Of a stretch of 64,000 nt of DNA, positions 26,601 through 33,310 are shown piece by piece. The DNA lies in the NCBI GenBank assembly GCA_036377595.1, contig DASUYB010000015.1, positions 32,648 to 96,647 of the forward strand, written 5' to 3'. Both the position numbers and the translations under genes were made by a program. Below the pieces are notes generated by a model that was not told the origin of the DNA, did no database searches, and saw nothing but the letters and a program-made list of their open reading frames with translations. The stretch is from Longimicrobium sp. Its GTDB lineage: Bacteria; Gemmatimonadota; Gemmatimonadetes; Longimicrobiales; Longimicrobiaceae. Every line of letters begins with the position of its first letter. Within the stretch, counting starts at the first letter, position 1.

Positions 26601-29158
26601 TGGGCGAGGTGGTGACGATGCAGTACGATACGCTGAACCGCCTGCGCCGCCGCTTCGTCCCCGCGGTCACGCGCACGGGGACGACGGCGCAGATCCTGTC
26701 ATCGCCCACGTGGTACTTCCCCCTGTTCCGCGACAACGGGACGGGGGCGCTGGAGACGGCGAACACGACCGCGGCGCTCTCCTTCGTCCTGCGTGGCGAC
26801 ACCGCGGTGTTCACCTACGACGAGATGGGGAACCTGCGCTCGGCGGTGAACCAGGACGCGTCCGTCACCCGCACCTGGTTCCCATACGGGCTGATGCAGG
26901 GCGAGACGCAGCGCATCCGTACCTACGTGGGAACCGACACGACCACGCACGCGTATCCCCTGCAGTACGCGTACGACCTGGAGGGGCGGCGCGTCTCCCT
27001 GACGCTGCCGACGAATCTCGCCCCGTCCACGTCGCAGACCACGCAGACTTACGCGTGGGACGGCGGCACCGGCGAGCTCCTCGACATCGCCGACGTGCTG
27101 GGGACGCACTACCAGTACGCGTATGACACGCGCGGCCGCATCACCACCTTCACCCGCAACGGCGTGCAGGAGCGCTACAGCTACGACAACGGCGGGCGGA
27201 TGACCACCCGCTACGAGGAGCACCTGGCCACGCACCAGGTGCTGCACAACGACGTGATGAGCTACGACGGGCGGGGGAAGCTGGCCACGGTGCTCGACCT
27301 GGCGACGCCGTCGTTCCCCGACACGGTGCAGAACGAGTACAGCGGCCTGGGCGCGCTGGCCGGCACCTACCGCATGCGCCAGACGATCGCGGTGAGCGAC
27401 GAGCGCTTCCACAACGACGCGCTGGGGAACCGCTATGCCGCCGTGCAGCGCAGCCAGGAGGGCTTCAAGTACACCGAGCCGCCGAACACCAGCGCCAGCC
27501 GGTACGAGCGTTACACCGGCCGCATGCGCGTCACCCTCGGCCCGGCGACCACCGACACGTCCACGTACGACCGCGCGGGAAACCGCACCTTCGTCCTCCG
27601 TCAGCAAACCACCACTACGCCGTACGATGCCAACTGCAACGCGAGCTCGTGCCCGAGCAGCGTGGAGGCCACGCTCATCGACGAGACGGTGCAGTTCTAC
27701 GGCGCCGAGGGGCGGCTGCGGATCGCGGACCGGCGGGCGTGCCTGAAGTTCAGCGGCAACGCGAACCAGTGCGACACCAGCCGGCTGCCGCTGGGCAACC
27801 AGCGCTCGTCGTTCGAGGAATACCGCTACGACGCGCTGGGCCGGCGGGTGCTGGTCCGCTCGCGCCAGGCGTACCTCTGCCAGATCAACTGCCAGAACCT
27901 CGTCCGCCGCACCGTGTGGGACGGAGATCAGGTGCTCGCCGAGATCCAGGCGCCGGCAGCCACGGGTACGGCCGCATCGACCATGGAGAACGACCAGTTC
28001 CGGCCGAGCGTCAATGCCAACTCGGTGGTGATTCCGTCCGGCCTGCGCGACACCGCCGACGTGGCGCCGACGGACACGGTGCCGCAGGCGCAGACGTACG
28101 GCGGCTTCCACTTCGGCCGCGTCGTCTACACGCATGGTCCGGGGATCGATGCGCCGCTCTCGCTGGTACGAATCGCGTATAGCGACTCCATCCCCGCACC
28201 GCAGCTGGTGGTGCTGCACAACGACTGGCGCGGTGAGTACGACATCGGCAGTTATGCGTTCGGCTCGCTGGCCAAGCCGTGCGTGCGCATCACCCGCAGC
28301 TCGCAGTTCCAGACGATCGTGCCGGGCGGACAGGCCTCCGACTGGCCCAAGGCACCCAGCCCGCAGAACACGAGCTGGTACCACTGCGTGGAGGTGGAGT
28401 GGCCCGCCCCGCACGTGTTCATCACGCGCGAGACCAGGAACCGCAGCCTGAACGGCCCCAACGCCTGGGTCGGCACGCTGATCGACGGCATGCGCGACAA
28501 CAGCGGCCAGATGTACATGCGCAACCGCTACTACGATCCCGCCAGCGGGCGCTTCACGCAGGAGGATCCGATCGGGCTCGCGGGCGGGCTGAACGTGTAC
28601 GGGTTCGCGGAGGGGGATCCGGTGAGCTATGATGATCCGTATGGACTAAAGGTGTGCCTCAGGGGCTCGGCCGCAGAAGTGCGGTATCTCCGCAACATTC
28701 TCTCGACCACGGTAGGAGCCTTCCTATCTCTCGACAGGCAAAACTGCATTTCGTTCATCGGAGCATCGAGACGTTCATCACTACGTGGCCTACGGGATCG
28801 GCTCGCATTCATGAATTCCCGCACCCAGGTCTATTCTGTTCGATTCATGTTCACGGAAGATACCACGCTCAAAAACGGGTGTATAAACGCAGAATCACAC
28901 TTCTGTCCACCTGACCTTACAACGGTGATCGACCAGTCGGACTCCGGACGACATTTCAATGCAAAATTCTTCGGTTGCAAAGTATCGATGGTGGGGCCGC
29001 AAGTCACGGAATCGAGCACTTCGATTGCTGCACATGAACTTCTTGGCCACGCTTGGGCACACGCTGCCCAATTGGACCCATTCGACGAGCGGATCGCCCA
29101 CAGCGCGGAAAACGTCTTTCGACGCGCTTTTGGGTTGACACAGCGATGCGGAGGCTGA
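23663..29158 (+). CDS. Giant RHS/YD-repeat protein with metalloprotease-like C-terminal tip
   Basis: A protein of 1,831 residues. Signal peptide (cut near RARAQ, residue 34), an Ig-like region (about 50-150), then many YD repeats from about residue 400 to 1500 that build an RHS cocoon. The core ends with RNRYYDPASGRFTQEDPIGL and DPYGL near residue 1660. The last 170 residues are the variable tip, AT-richer than the rest, with AAHELLGHAWAHAAQ as a zinc-protease-like motif. RHS tips are usually polymorphic toxins. Export is by signal peptide; no VgrG/PAAR or Tc partner is in the window. A membrane protein follows at once, as an immunity gene would. Confidence 0.9.
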   Translation: MPSISRPSLLFRSVLALASIVALVGMVPQRARAQCPFTDPNCTGSGTAPTVSIDPAGGAVSSSSVPVTVYWSSSGAGLNASSRRIVVNGDTVTTSFTYEGIDTDNAVSQGTVSLTGSASVTVSARICDLQSRCSSWTSATYSYRPSPQVLGTGQVTRSRGEAQMENFRIVNRSTFVTETYTLESVCDGTTSCSPSTARVTVAAGDTAIVGVSYRLGTGSLETVGLVATETLAGGRGSSNTIVVATTAAPPPGAVGDRADLTLVERSMCVTVSAGPGAAYECGDLRLVAPLPGTRVLNRARTPALIYNSQHAKPYPIVAAHLLRDLSMPRPDSLEAKLAINGTTIATRHWAGFPAGDSARVALGFDASGTAYPTGAYAYHFEVRAFYAGGASGLIYTRDGKLAIVNRGLSDFGNGWWLAGLEQLLPVSAQEKLWVGGDGSTRLYTLASDGVSWLGPAFDRPDTIRASAGELVRTLPGGAKIYYDANGRHLRTVNPLGHTTAFRYTGSQLARIVIPLSGDSVAYTFNYSGGSPSAAAGMLAEVVAPGARGLADSARVVRLETVGREVTRIYEPQYRGNAPFGSALNTAKPHVLYTTTGGRITARTNPLGVPNLFRFDAAGLLAGTALPLAPGDSIRLAFRPAESQGITGPVAPSAVYTLLDGPRTDVGDTVRYVLDRWGAPVRVVDALGFATQIRRGNAGLPALATSVVYANGREVTATYDARGNLTGTTDWSHVAPGGRYAASAYAYDARWDQVTRSTSAEGRTTATAYDSLGRPRWTRIGPDTARRVTFQYRPGTGTAPSMVASVTQPAAGSNPAAVESYDYDAQGNLSLVVSPLGVRTETLSDAAGRPVRVRQQIDLPPATPVYQSDSTIYDELGRVARTESIGPAIAASRVGRPASPAQRLVAVNTYDSASRLRTVSRISAPDEASIDTVTTRFEYDAAGRKIAEIAPDTTPASLLDNPVDSTFYDAAGNVVRTRNRLGEVVTMQYDTLNRLRRRFVPAVTRTGTTAQILSSPTWYFPLFRDNGTGALETANTTAALSFVLRGDTAVFTYDEMGNLRSAVNQDASVTRTWFPYGLMQGETQRIRTYVGTDTTTHAYPLQYAYDLEGRRVSLTLPTNLAPSTSQTTQTYAWDGGTGELLDIADVLGTHYQYAYDTRGRITTFTRNGVQERYSYDNGGRMTTRYEEHLATHQVLHNDVMSYDGRGKLATVLDLATPSFPDTVQNEYSGLGALAGTYRMRQTIAVSDERFHNDALGNRYAAVQRSQEGFKYTEPPNTSASRYERYTGRMRVTLGPATTDTSTYDRAGNRTFVLRQQTTTTPYDANCNASSCPSSVEATLIDETVQFYGAEGRLRIADRRACLKFSGNANQCDTSRLPLGNQRSSFEEYRYDALGRRVLVRSRQAYLCQINCQNLVRRTVWDGDQVLAEIQAPAATGTAASTMENDQFRPSVNANSVVIPSGLRDTADVAPTDTVPQAQTYGGFHFGRVVYTHGPGIDAPLSLVRIAYSDSIPAPQLVVLHNDWRGEYDIGSYAFGSLAKPCVRITRSSQFQTIVPGGQASDWPKAPSPQNTSWYHCVEVEWPAPHVFITRETRNRSLNGPNAWVGTLIDGMRDNSGQMYMRNRYYDPASGRFTQEDPIGLAGGLNVYGFAEGDPVSYDDPYGLKVCLRGSAAEVRYLRNILSTTVGAFLSLDRQNCISFIGASRRSSLRGLRDRLAFMNSRTQVYSVRFMFTEDTTLKNGCINAESHFCPPDLTTVIDQSDSGRHFNAKFFGCKVSMVGPQVTESSTSIAAHELLGHAWAHAAQLDPFDERIAHSAENVFRRAFGLTQRCGG

Positions 29159-29160
29159 CC

Positions 29161-29724
29161 GTGACGAAATTGCGCCGATCACCCGTGCTGGGTCCGGCCT
29201 TCGTGGCAGGGCTCTGCACGCCTTTTTGCCTAGCGGTCATCGGGAATCTGACCCTTCAGAACGGTATCTTCTATTCGCTCGCAGCGTTCGGAGTAATCGG
29301 CGCCGCAGTGCTCTGGGGGCGATCGCGAGCTTTCACGGTTGGATGGAGCCTGATGCTGCTCGTGTGGTTCAGCCTGTTGGGCACGACAGGATCCAACGCC
29401 CAGTGGAATATTACTGCCATTCTCAGACTGATTTCTGACGGCTTTGTGCTATGGTGTTCAATGGCACTCCCCCTCGCGGGCGCACACTATGTGTATTTGC
29501 TCTTGTCTCACTCTTCAATCCAGCGCCGGACACTGTTCCTCATGCTGGGTATCTGGTTGATCGTCTTCGTCGCATCTTCTCGTCTGTCACGATTTGCGCC
29601 CGATGTCGGTGCAAACCCGCGCTACCATCCATTCGTCACTTGGATCGGGGGACCTGCGCTCGTGGTTCTCCCGCTCGTTTTCTCGGTCTGCTTGATGATC
29701 ATTTCATTGCAGGACCGGTCGTAA
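29161..29724 (+). CDS. Multi-pass membrane protein, candidate immunity to the RHS tip
   Basis: A protein of 187 residues from the GTG at 29161, which has GCGGAGG six bases upstream. The ATG at 29146 would overlap the RHS end by 13 bases and has no ribosome site. Six hydrophobic segments are seen, for example VLGPAFVAGLCTPFCLAVIG, TLFLMLGIWLIVFVAS and ALVVLPLVFSVCLMIISL. It begins two bases after the RHS stop and shares its lower GC. Immunity is inferred from position and composition only; no family is recognised. Confidence 0.65.
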   Translation: MTKLRRSPVLGPAFVAGLCTPFCLAVIGNLTLQNGIFYSLAAFGVIGAAVLWGRSRAFTVGWSLMLLVWFSLLGTTGSNAQWNITAILRLISDGFVLWCSMALPLAGAHYVYLLLSHSSIQRRTLFLMLGIWLIVFVASSRLSRFAPDVGANPRYHPFVTWIGGPALVVLPLVFSVCLMIISLQDRS

Positions 29725-29937
29725 CCCAGCGACTGGGAATCGCTCTCGTAATCCCCTGTCTCCGCAGCCTGCCCGGGGCTTATCGCGGGATCCAGGGCTC
29801 TCTCGCACCTCACTTCCCTGGACACCTGGTAAGTGGGGAGCAGCCGGATCGGGAAAACTCCACCGCGGCCGTTTCATTCTCCGACGGACAGAATAGCCCT
29901 CCTGATGTAGCCCCCCACTTGAACACGTAGATGCAGA

Positions 29938-29969
29938 AAGCCCCGCCGAGATGATCTCCGGCGGGGCTT
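29938..29969. terminator. Terminator after the membrane immunity candidate (copied unit)
   Basis: AAGCCCCGCCG (29938-29948) pairs with CGGCGGGGCTT (29959-29969). The same hairpin, with the same downstream sequence, stands at 33253, next to the intact M14 gene, so this copy came with a duplication. Nothing else was seen in 29725-29937. Confidence 0.8.
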
Positions 29970-29995
29970 CGTCGTCGTTCACGCCACAACCGGCC

Positions 29996-30195
29996 TTACG
30001 GTCCCAGCAGGATGGCGTTCAGCAGGAGCGGCTGGCTGGAGCGCCAGAACAGGTGGAAGAGCGGGTCGTCGGCGAAGAGGATGATGCTGCCACGGCCCAT
30101 CTCTTTCGTCACCAGCCATCCCTCCTGCCCCAGCCGCCCCACGTTCTCGGGCGAGATCACGCCGGAAAGCCGCTCCGGCGCATGCGGGAAAGTAG
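29996..30195 (-). pseudogene. Duplicated 3' end of the M14 carboxypeptidase gene
   Basis: About 200 bp nearly identical to the last 65 codons of the gene ending at 33311, in the same orientation and with a stop at the same place (LLNAILLGP, here TAA). Similarity ends near 30195, within CGGGAAA. It cannot encode an enzyme. It marks where a copied block (terminator plus carboxypeptidase end) joins an RHS core fragment. Confidence 0.85.
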
Positions 30196-30244
30196 ACGAC
30201 CGGACGGCAGCCTGTTTCCACGCGCAGTAACAACTTCATCCCCG

Positions 30245-31063
30245 CGCCGCAGCTGGTGGTGCTGCACAACGACTGGCGCGGCGTGGCCCGCGCCGCACGT
30301 CTTCATCACGCGCGAGACGCGGAACCGCAGCCTGAACGGCCCCAACGCCTGGGTCGGCACGCTGATCGACGGCATGCGCGACAACACCGGGCAGATGTAC
30401 ATGCGCAACCGCTACTACGACCCTGCGAGCGGCCGCTTCACGCAGGAGGATCCGATCGGGCTCGCGGGCGGGCTGAACGTGTACGGGTTCGCTGCGGGGG
30501 ATCCTGCGAACTATGCTGATCCATTTGGTTTGTCCTGTCAGGACAGCCGTGGACGACAGATTCCATGTCCACCGAACGTCGGTGAGCTTGGCCTTTCAGT
30601 TGTGATCACGTATCCAGATGGTACTATCGCTATTCGAACGGGAGGAACGCGGGCATGGCGCAACAACAATCCTGGAAATCTTCGCTCTGGCAGCTTTGCA
30701 CGGTCGCAAGGAGCGATCGGAGAAACGCACAACGGCGGTAACGGTGATTTTGCAGTGTTCCCCGACTTCGAAACAGGCGAGCGTGCGCAGATGACCCGTA
30801 TCACCACAGGGGTCTATGCAGGACTAAGTCTCGACGCGATGATTGCCAAATACGCTCCGCCTTCAGAGAACAATACCCCGGCATACCAAGCTCATGTGCG
30901 AAACGCGACCGGACTAAGCGGAGACGTCACCGTTGACCAACTTCCTCCGGATCAACTACGATCGGTGGTAAAGGCCATGCAAAGCCATGAGCACTTCAGA
31001 GCTGGCAAGATCCGCGTATATTCCTGCCATGGAATCTTGGGTCCGTGCTTGGGAGCGAACTGA
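30245..31063 (+). pseudogene. Displaced RHS tip 2 with lysozyme-like domain
   Basis: It begins with the same core sequence as the full RHS gene (GTGGTGCTGCACAACGACTG) but lacks about 160 bp present in the other copies, which shifts the frame. From about 30285 the RHS frame resumes: RETRNRSLNGPNAW, RNRYYDPASGRF, then DPFGL at about 30530. The tip (about 178 residues) has WRNNNPGNLR, GNGDFAVFPDFETGERAQ and YAPPSENNTPAYQAHV, the pattern of phage-type structural lysozyme/transglycosylase domains, so peptidoglycan is the likely target. No own start with a ribosome site was found, so it is read as a silent tip. Confidence 0.7.
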
Positions 31064-31064
31064 T

Positions 31065-31598
31065 ATGAACCACATGCCTCGTGCACTACTGGTGATCAAC
31101 GCCATTGTGATCTCTGTTTTGGGCTGTAGGCCAGATCAACCCCAAACTGGTCAGAACAAGGTGGCGCAGGCCGATTCGTCGTAGCAAGTTCAGACGATCT
31201 CACACGAACACCCGTGTGTTCCCTTCGAGCCGAGCGTCGTCACATTGAGCGGACAGTTGGTCATTTCCCCGAGATTTGGACCTCCAAATTTCGGAGAAAC
31301 GCCTGACGAGGACGAGAAACTGCAGATTCCTTTCCTGATCCTGGAGCACGAAGCAGCAATGTGCAGAAATCCGGATACTGGTTCGCGAGAAGATCCGCCG
31401 ATCCATTCGGACACCGTGCAATTAAATCTCATCCGTGTGGGTAACAGTTGGTTCCGCGAAGATGGAAAACATGTGATAGCGCGTGGCTCCCTGTATCCCG
31501 GTACATCCGGTTATCACTTTTCCAAAGTGTTGATGATGGTCGATAGCATCTCGCTATCACCGACAGATTCCGCCCGACTTCAAACCGGCTCCAAATAG
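31065..31598 (+). pseudogene. Lipoprotein, candidate immunity to tip 2, interrupted by an amber codon
   Basis: The ATG at 31065, one base after the tip 2 stop, starts a lipoprotein signal (ALLVINAIVISVLGC). After 39 codons an in-frame TAG (31182-31184) interrupts. The same frame then stays open for 137 more codons, with LSGQLVISPRFGPPNFGETP and SLYPGTSGYHFSKVLMMVDS, which resembles DUF4431. The codon before is TCG, so TCG to TAG is a simple explanation. A periplasmic lipoprotein is the right place to guard against a peptidoglycan-cutting toxin. It could be a decayed immunity gene, a base-call error or readthrough. Confidence 0.65.
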
Positions 31599-31682
31599 TG
31601 CGACGATGTGTAGATAGCCTCGGGTATCGTCTCGCAAAGTGGATGAGAGCACGCATCGATTCAAGGCCATATATCACCGAAA

Positions 31683-31722
31683 GCGGCGACTCACTAATGA
31701 ATGGTGTGTCGCCGCATTGTTT
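31683..31722 (+). terminator. Terminator after the interrupted lipoprotein gene
   Basis: GCGGCGACTCAC pairs with GTGTGTCGCCGC (one mismatch) around an 8-base loop and is followed by ATTGTTTGG. Confidence 0.65.
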
Positions 31723-31753
31723 GGCGCGATTGTGATCGGAGACCATCTGCTTG

Positions 31754-32716
31754 ATGATGGTGCTGCACAACGACTGGCGCGGTGAGTACGACATCGGCAG
31801 CTATGCGTTCGGCTCGCTGGCCAAGCCGTGCGTGCGCATCACCCGCAGCTCGCAGTTCCAGACGATCGTGCCGGGCGGCTCGGCGTCCGACTGGCCCAAG
31901 GCGCCCAGCCCGCAGAACACGAGCTGGTACCACTGCGTGGAGGTGGAGTGGCCCGCGCCGCACGTGTTCATCACCCGCGAGACGCGGAACCGCAGCCTGA
32001 ACGGCCCCAACGCCTGGGTCGGCACGCTGATCGATGGCATGCGCGACAACACCGGCCAGATGTACATGCGCAACCGCTACTACGACCCGGCCTCAGGCAG
32101 ATTCACGCAGGAGGATCCGATCGGGCTCGCGGGCGGGCTGAACGTGTATGGGTTCGCGGAGGGGGATCCGGTAAGTTTCGGCGACCCCTTCGGTACGAAG
32201 CTTTGTTTCCGAGGCCCGGGTCGGATTCGACTCGTGACAGCCACAATGAACGCGACGAACACCACCTTTTCGGTGGACCGCAACGGGTGCATCCTGGAGA
32301 ATACCATTCGCGCACGCGGCGCGGCAGGGTTTGAGGAACTGCAGGATAAGCTTAAAGATCTGGTCAGCGCGTCGGAAACGCATACCGTCGCATTTCAGCA
32401 GCCGACCACGAGCGAGTGCCCCAGAATGGGATCATGCACTACGCCGGACTTACAGAGATCGTACATCCAGGAAGAGGATACGAAAATCTGGTATGTGCCG
32501 TGTGATCCGTATCGATTCCCGCGTGGCGGGCGCACGACCCTCGAATCGAGCATCGCTCACGAAGTGTTGGGACATCAGACCGAAGGTCCTGTTTACGGGT
32601 GGCTCGGCGCACGCTGGAACTGGGAAGGCCACGCGATCAAGATGGAGAACTACTACCACTCTGCAGTCGGAGAAGCCAGGAGATGCGGACACGGCATTCT
32701 GAGGCGAGAGCGTTGA
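31754..32716 (+). CDS. Displaced RHS tip 3, metalloprotease-like
   Basis: An open frame of 320 codons starting exactly where the RHS core copy begins. The ATG at 31754 (or 31757) has GGAGA about 11 bases upstream, so this tip could be made alone. Residues 1-140 repeat the RHS core end almost exactly (VLHNDWRGEYDIGS to FAEGDPVSFGDPFG), with DPFGT in place of DP-x-GL. The tip (about 180 residues) has LCFRGPG, VDRNGCI and SSIAHEVLGHQTEG, then NWEGHAIKMENYY. It aligns in outline with tip 1 (CLRG, LDRQNCI, AAHELLGH), so both are probably variants of one zinc-protease-like toxin family. Confidence 0.75.
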   Translation: MMVLHNDWRGEYDIGSYAFGSLAKPCVRITRSSQFQTIVPGGSASDWPKAPSPQNTSWYHCVEVEWPAPHVFITRETRNRSLNGPNAWVGTLIDGMRDNTGQMYMRNRYYDPASGRFTQEDPIGLAGGLNVYGFAEGDPVSFGDPFGTKLCFRGPGRIRLVTATMNATNTTFSVDRNGCILENTIRARGAAGFEELQDKLKDLVSASETHTVAFQQPTTSECPRMGSCTTPDLQRSYIQEEDTKIWYVPCDPYRFPRGGRTTLESSIAHEVLGHQTEGPVYGWLGARWNWEGHAIKMENYYHSAVGEARRCGHGILRRER

Positions 32717-33096
32717 TCGTGTTGCTCCTGTTCTGTGTCGGTTGTGCGCCCCACCGAACGGAGCACCCTGAGGCAGAGCGGTTCACACCATTGGCCAAGC
32801 GAGTGTTTTCTGCTGCCGTCCAGGGGGATACCCTCGGGCTGAAAAGTCTGGTCGCAAACTCCGCTACCTATGTCCGCGCACGCGTTCTCGCAGGTCGTTT
32901 TCCTGCCTTGTTTGCGGCGGCACGCCGTGACGTGGTCATTCAGGACGTTCCGCTGCTGGTGACACAGGACAGCGCCTATATCGTCTACCTGCCTGAAGGC
33001 TATCGCAGATCCAGCGACCTTCTGGCACTGCGATTCGACCGCCGAGGAGATGAGTGGCTCGTGAGCTACATCGGGTTCCAGGAACCAGGAAGGTGA
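32683..33096 (+). CDS. Lipoprotein, candidate immunity to tip 3
   Basis: A protein of 137 residues starting at the ATG at 32683, inside the last 34 bases of tip 3, with GGAGAAG about 9 bases upstream. The signal ALIVLLLFCVGC is a lipobox. The mature part (FTPLAKRVFSAAVQGDTLGL...DEWLVSYIGFQ) looks like a small NTF2-like domain. The overlap with the tip gene suggests coupled translation, as in toxin-immunity pairs. Immunity is inferred from position. It shows no visible similarity to the membrane protein that follows tip 1, although tips 1 and 3 are related. Confidence 0.65.
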   Translation: MRTRHSEARALIVLLLFCVGCAPHRTEHPEAERFTPLAKRVFSAAVQGDTLGLKSLVANSATYVRARVLAGRFPALFAAARRDVVIQDVPLLVTQDSAYIVYLPEGYRRSSDLLALRFDRRGDEWLVSYIGFQEPGR

Positions 33097-33252
33097 GCTG
33101 CCGCGGTTGGAAGTGAGGCGACGACGCACTCACCTGCCGTGTGAGGAGAAACGTGAGGTGATCGTTGATTCGAATACAGCCGATTCAGGCACGAATCATC
33201 TATACATCAAAAGCAGCCGCTACTTGACCGATCATATCACAAGTAGATTCAA

Positions 33253-33288
33253 GAAGCCCCGCCGGAAGCCGTCCTCCGGCGGGGCTTC
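33253..33288. terminator. Two-way terminator between the RHS region and the M14 gene
   Basis: GAAGCCCCGCCGGA (33253-33266) and TCCGGCGGGGCTTC (33275-33288) form a perfect 14-bp stem with an 8-base loop. It is the parent or sister of the hairpin at 29938. Confidence 0.85.
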
Positions 33289-33310
33289 GTCCATCACGCC
33301 ACCATCCCCC

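Noticed and set aside
23663..29158. Tc-toxin complex or type VI effector locus around the RHS gene
   Set aside because: No TcA/TcB, VgrG, PAAR or Hcp gene is in the window, and the RHS protein has its own signal peptide.
29451..29930. Plus-strand open frame overlapping the membrane immunity candidate
   Set aside because: It overlaps a better gene in another frame, lacks a ribosome site and its translation is not protein-like.
31245..31598. Separate gene starting after the amber codon
   Set aside because: The first usable start is a TTG inside the domain with no ribosome site; the frame is continuous with the lipoprotein signal upstream.
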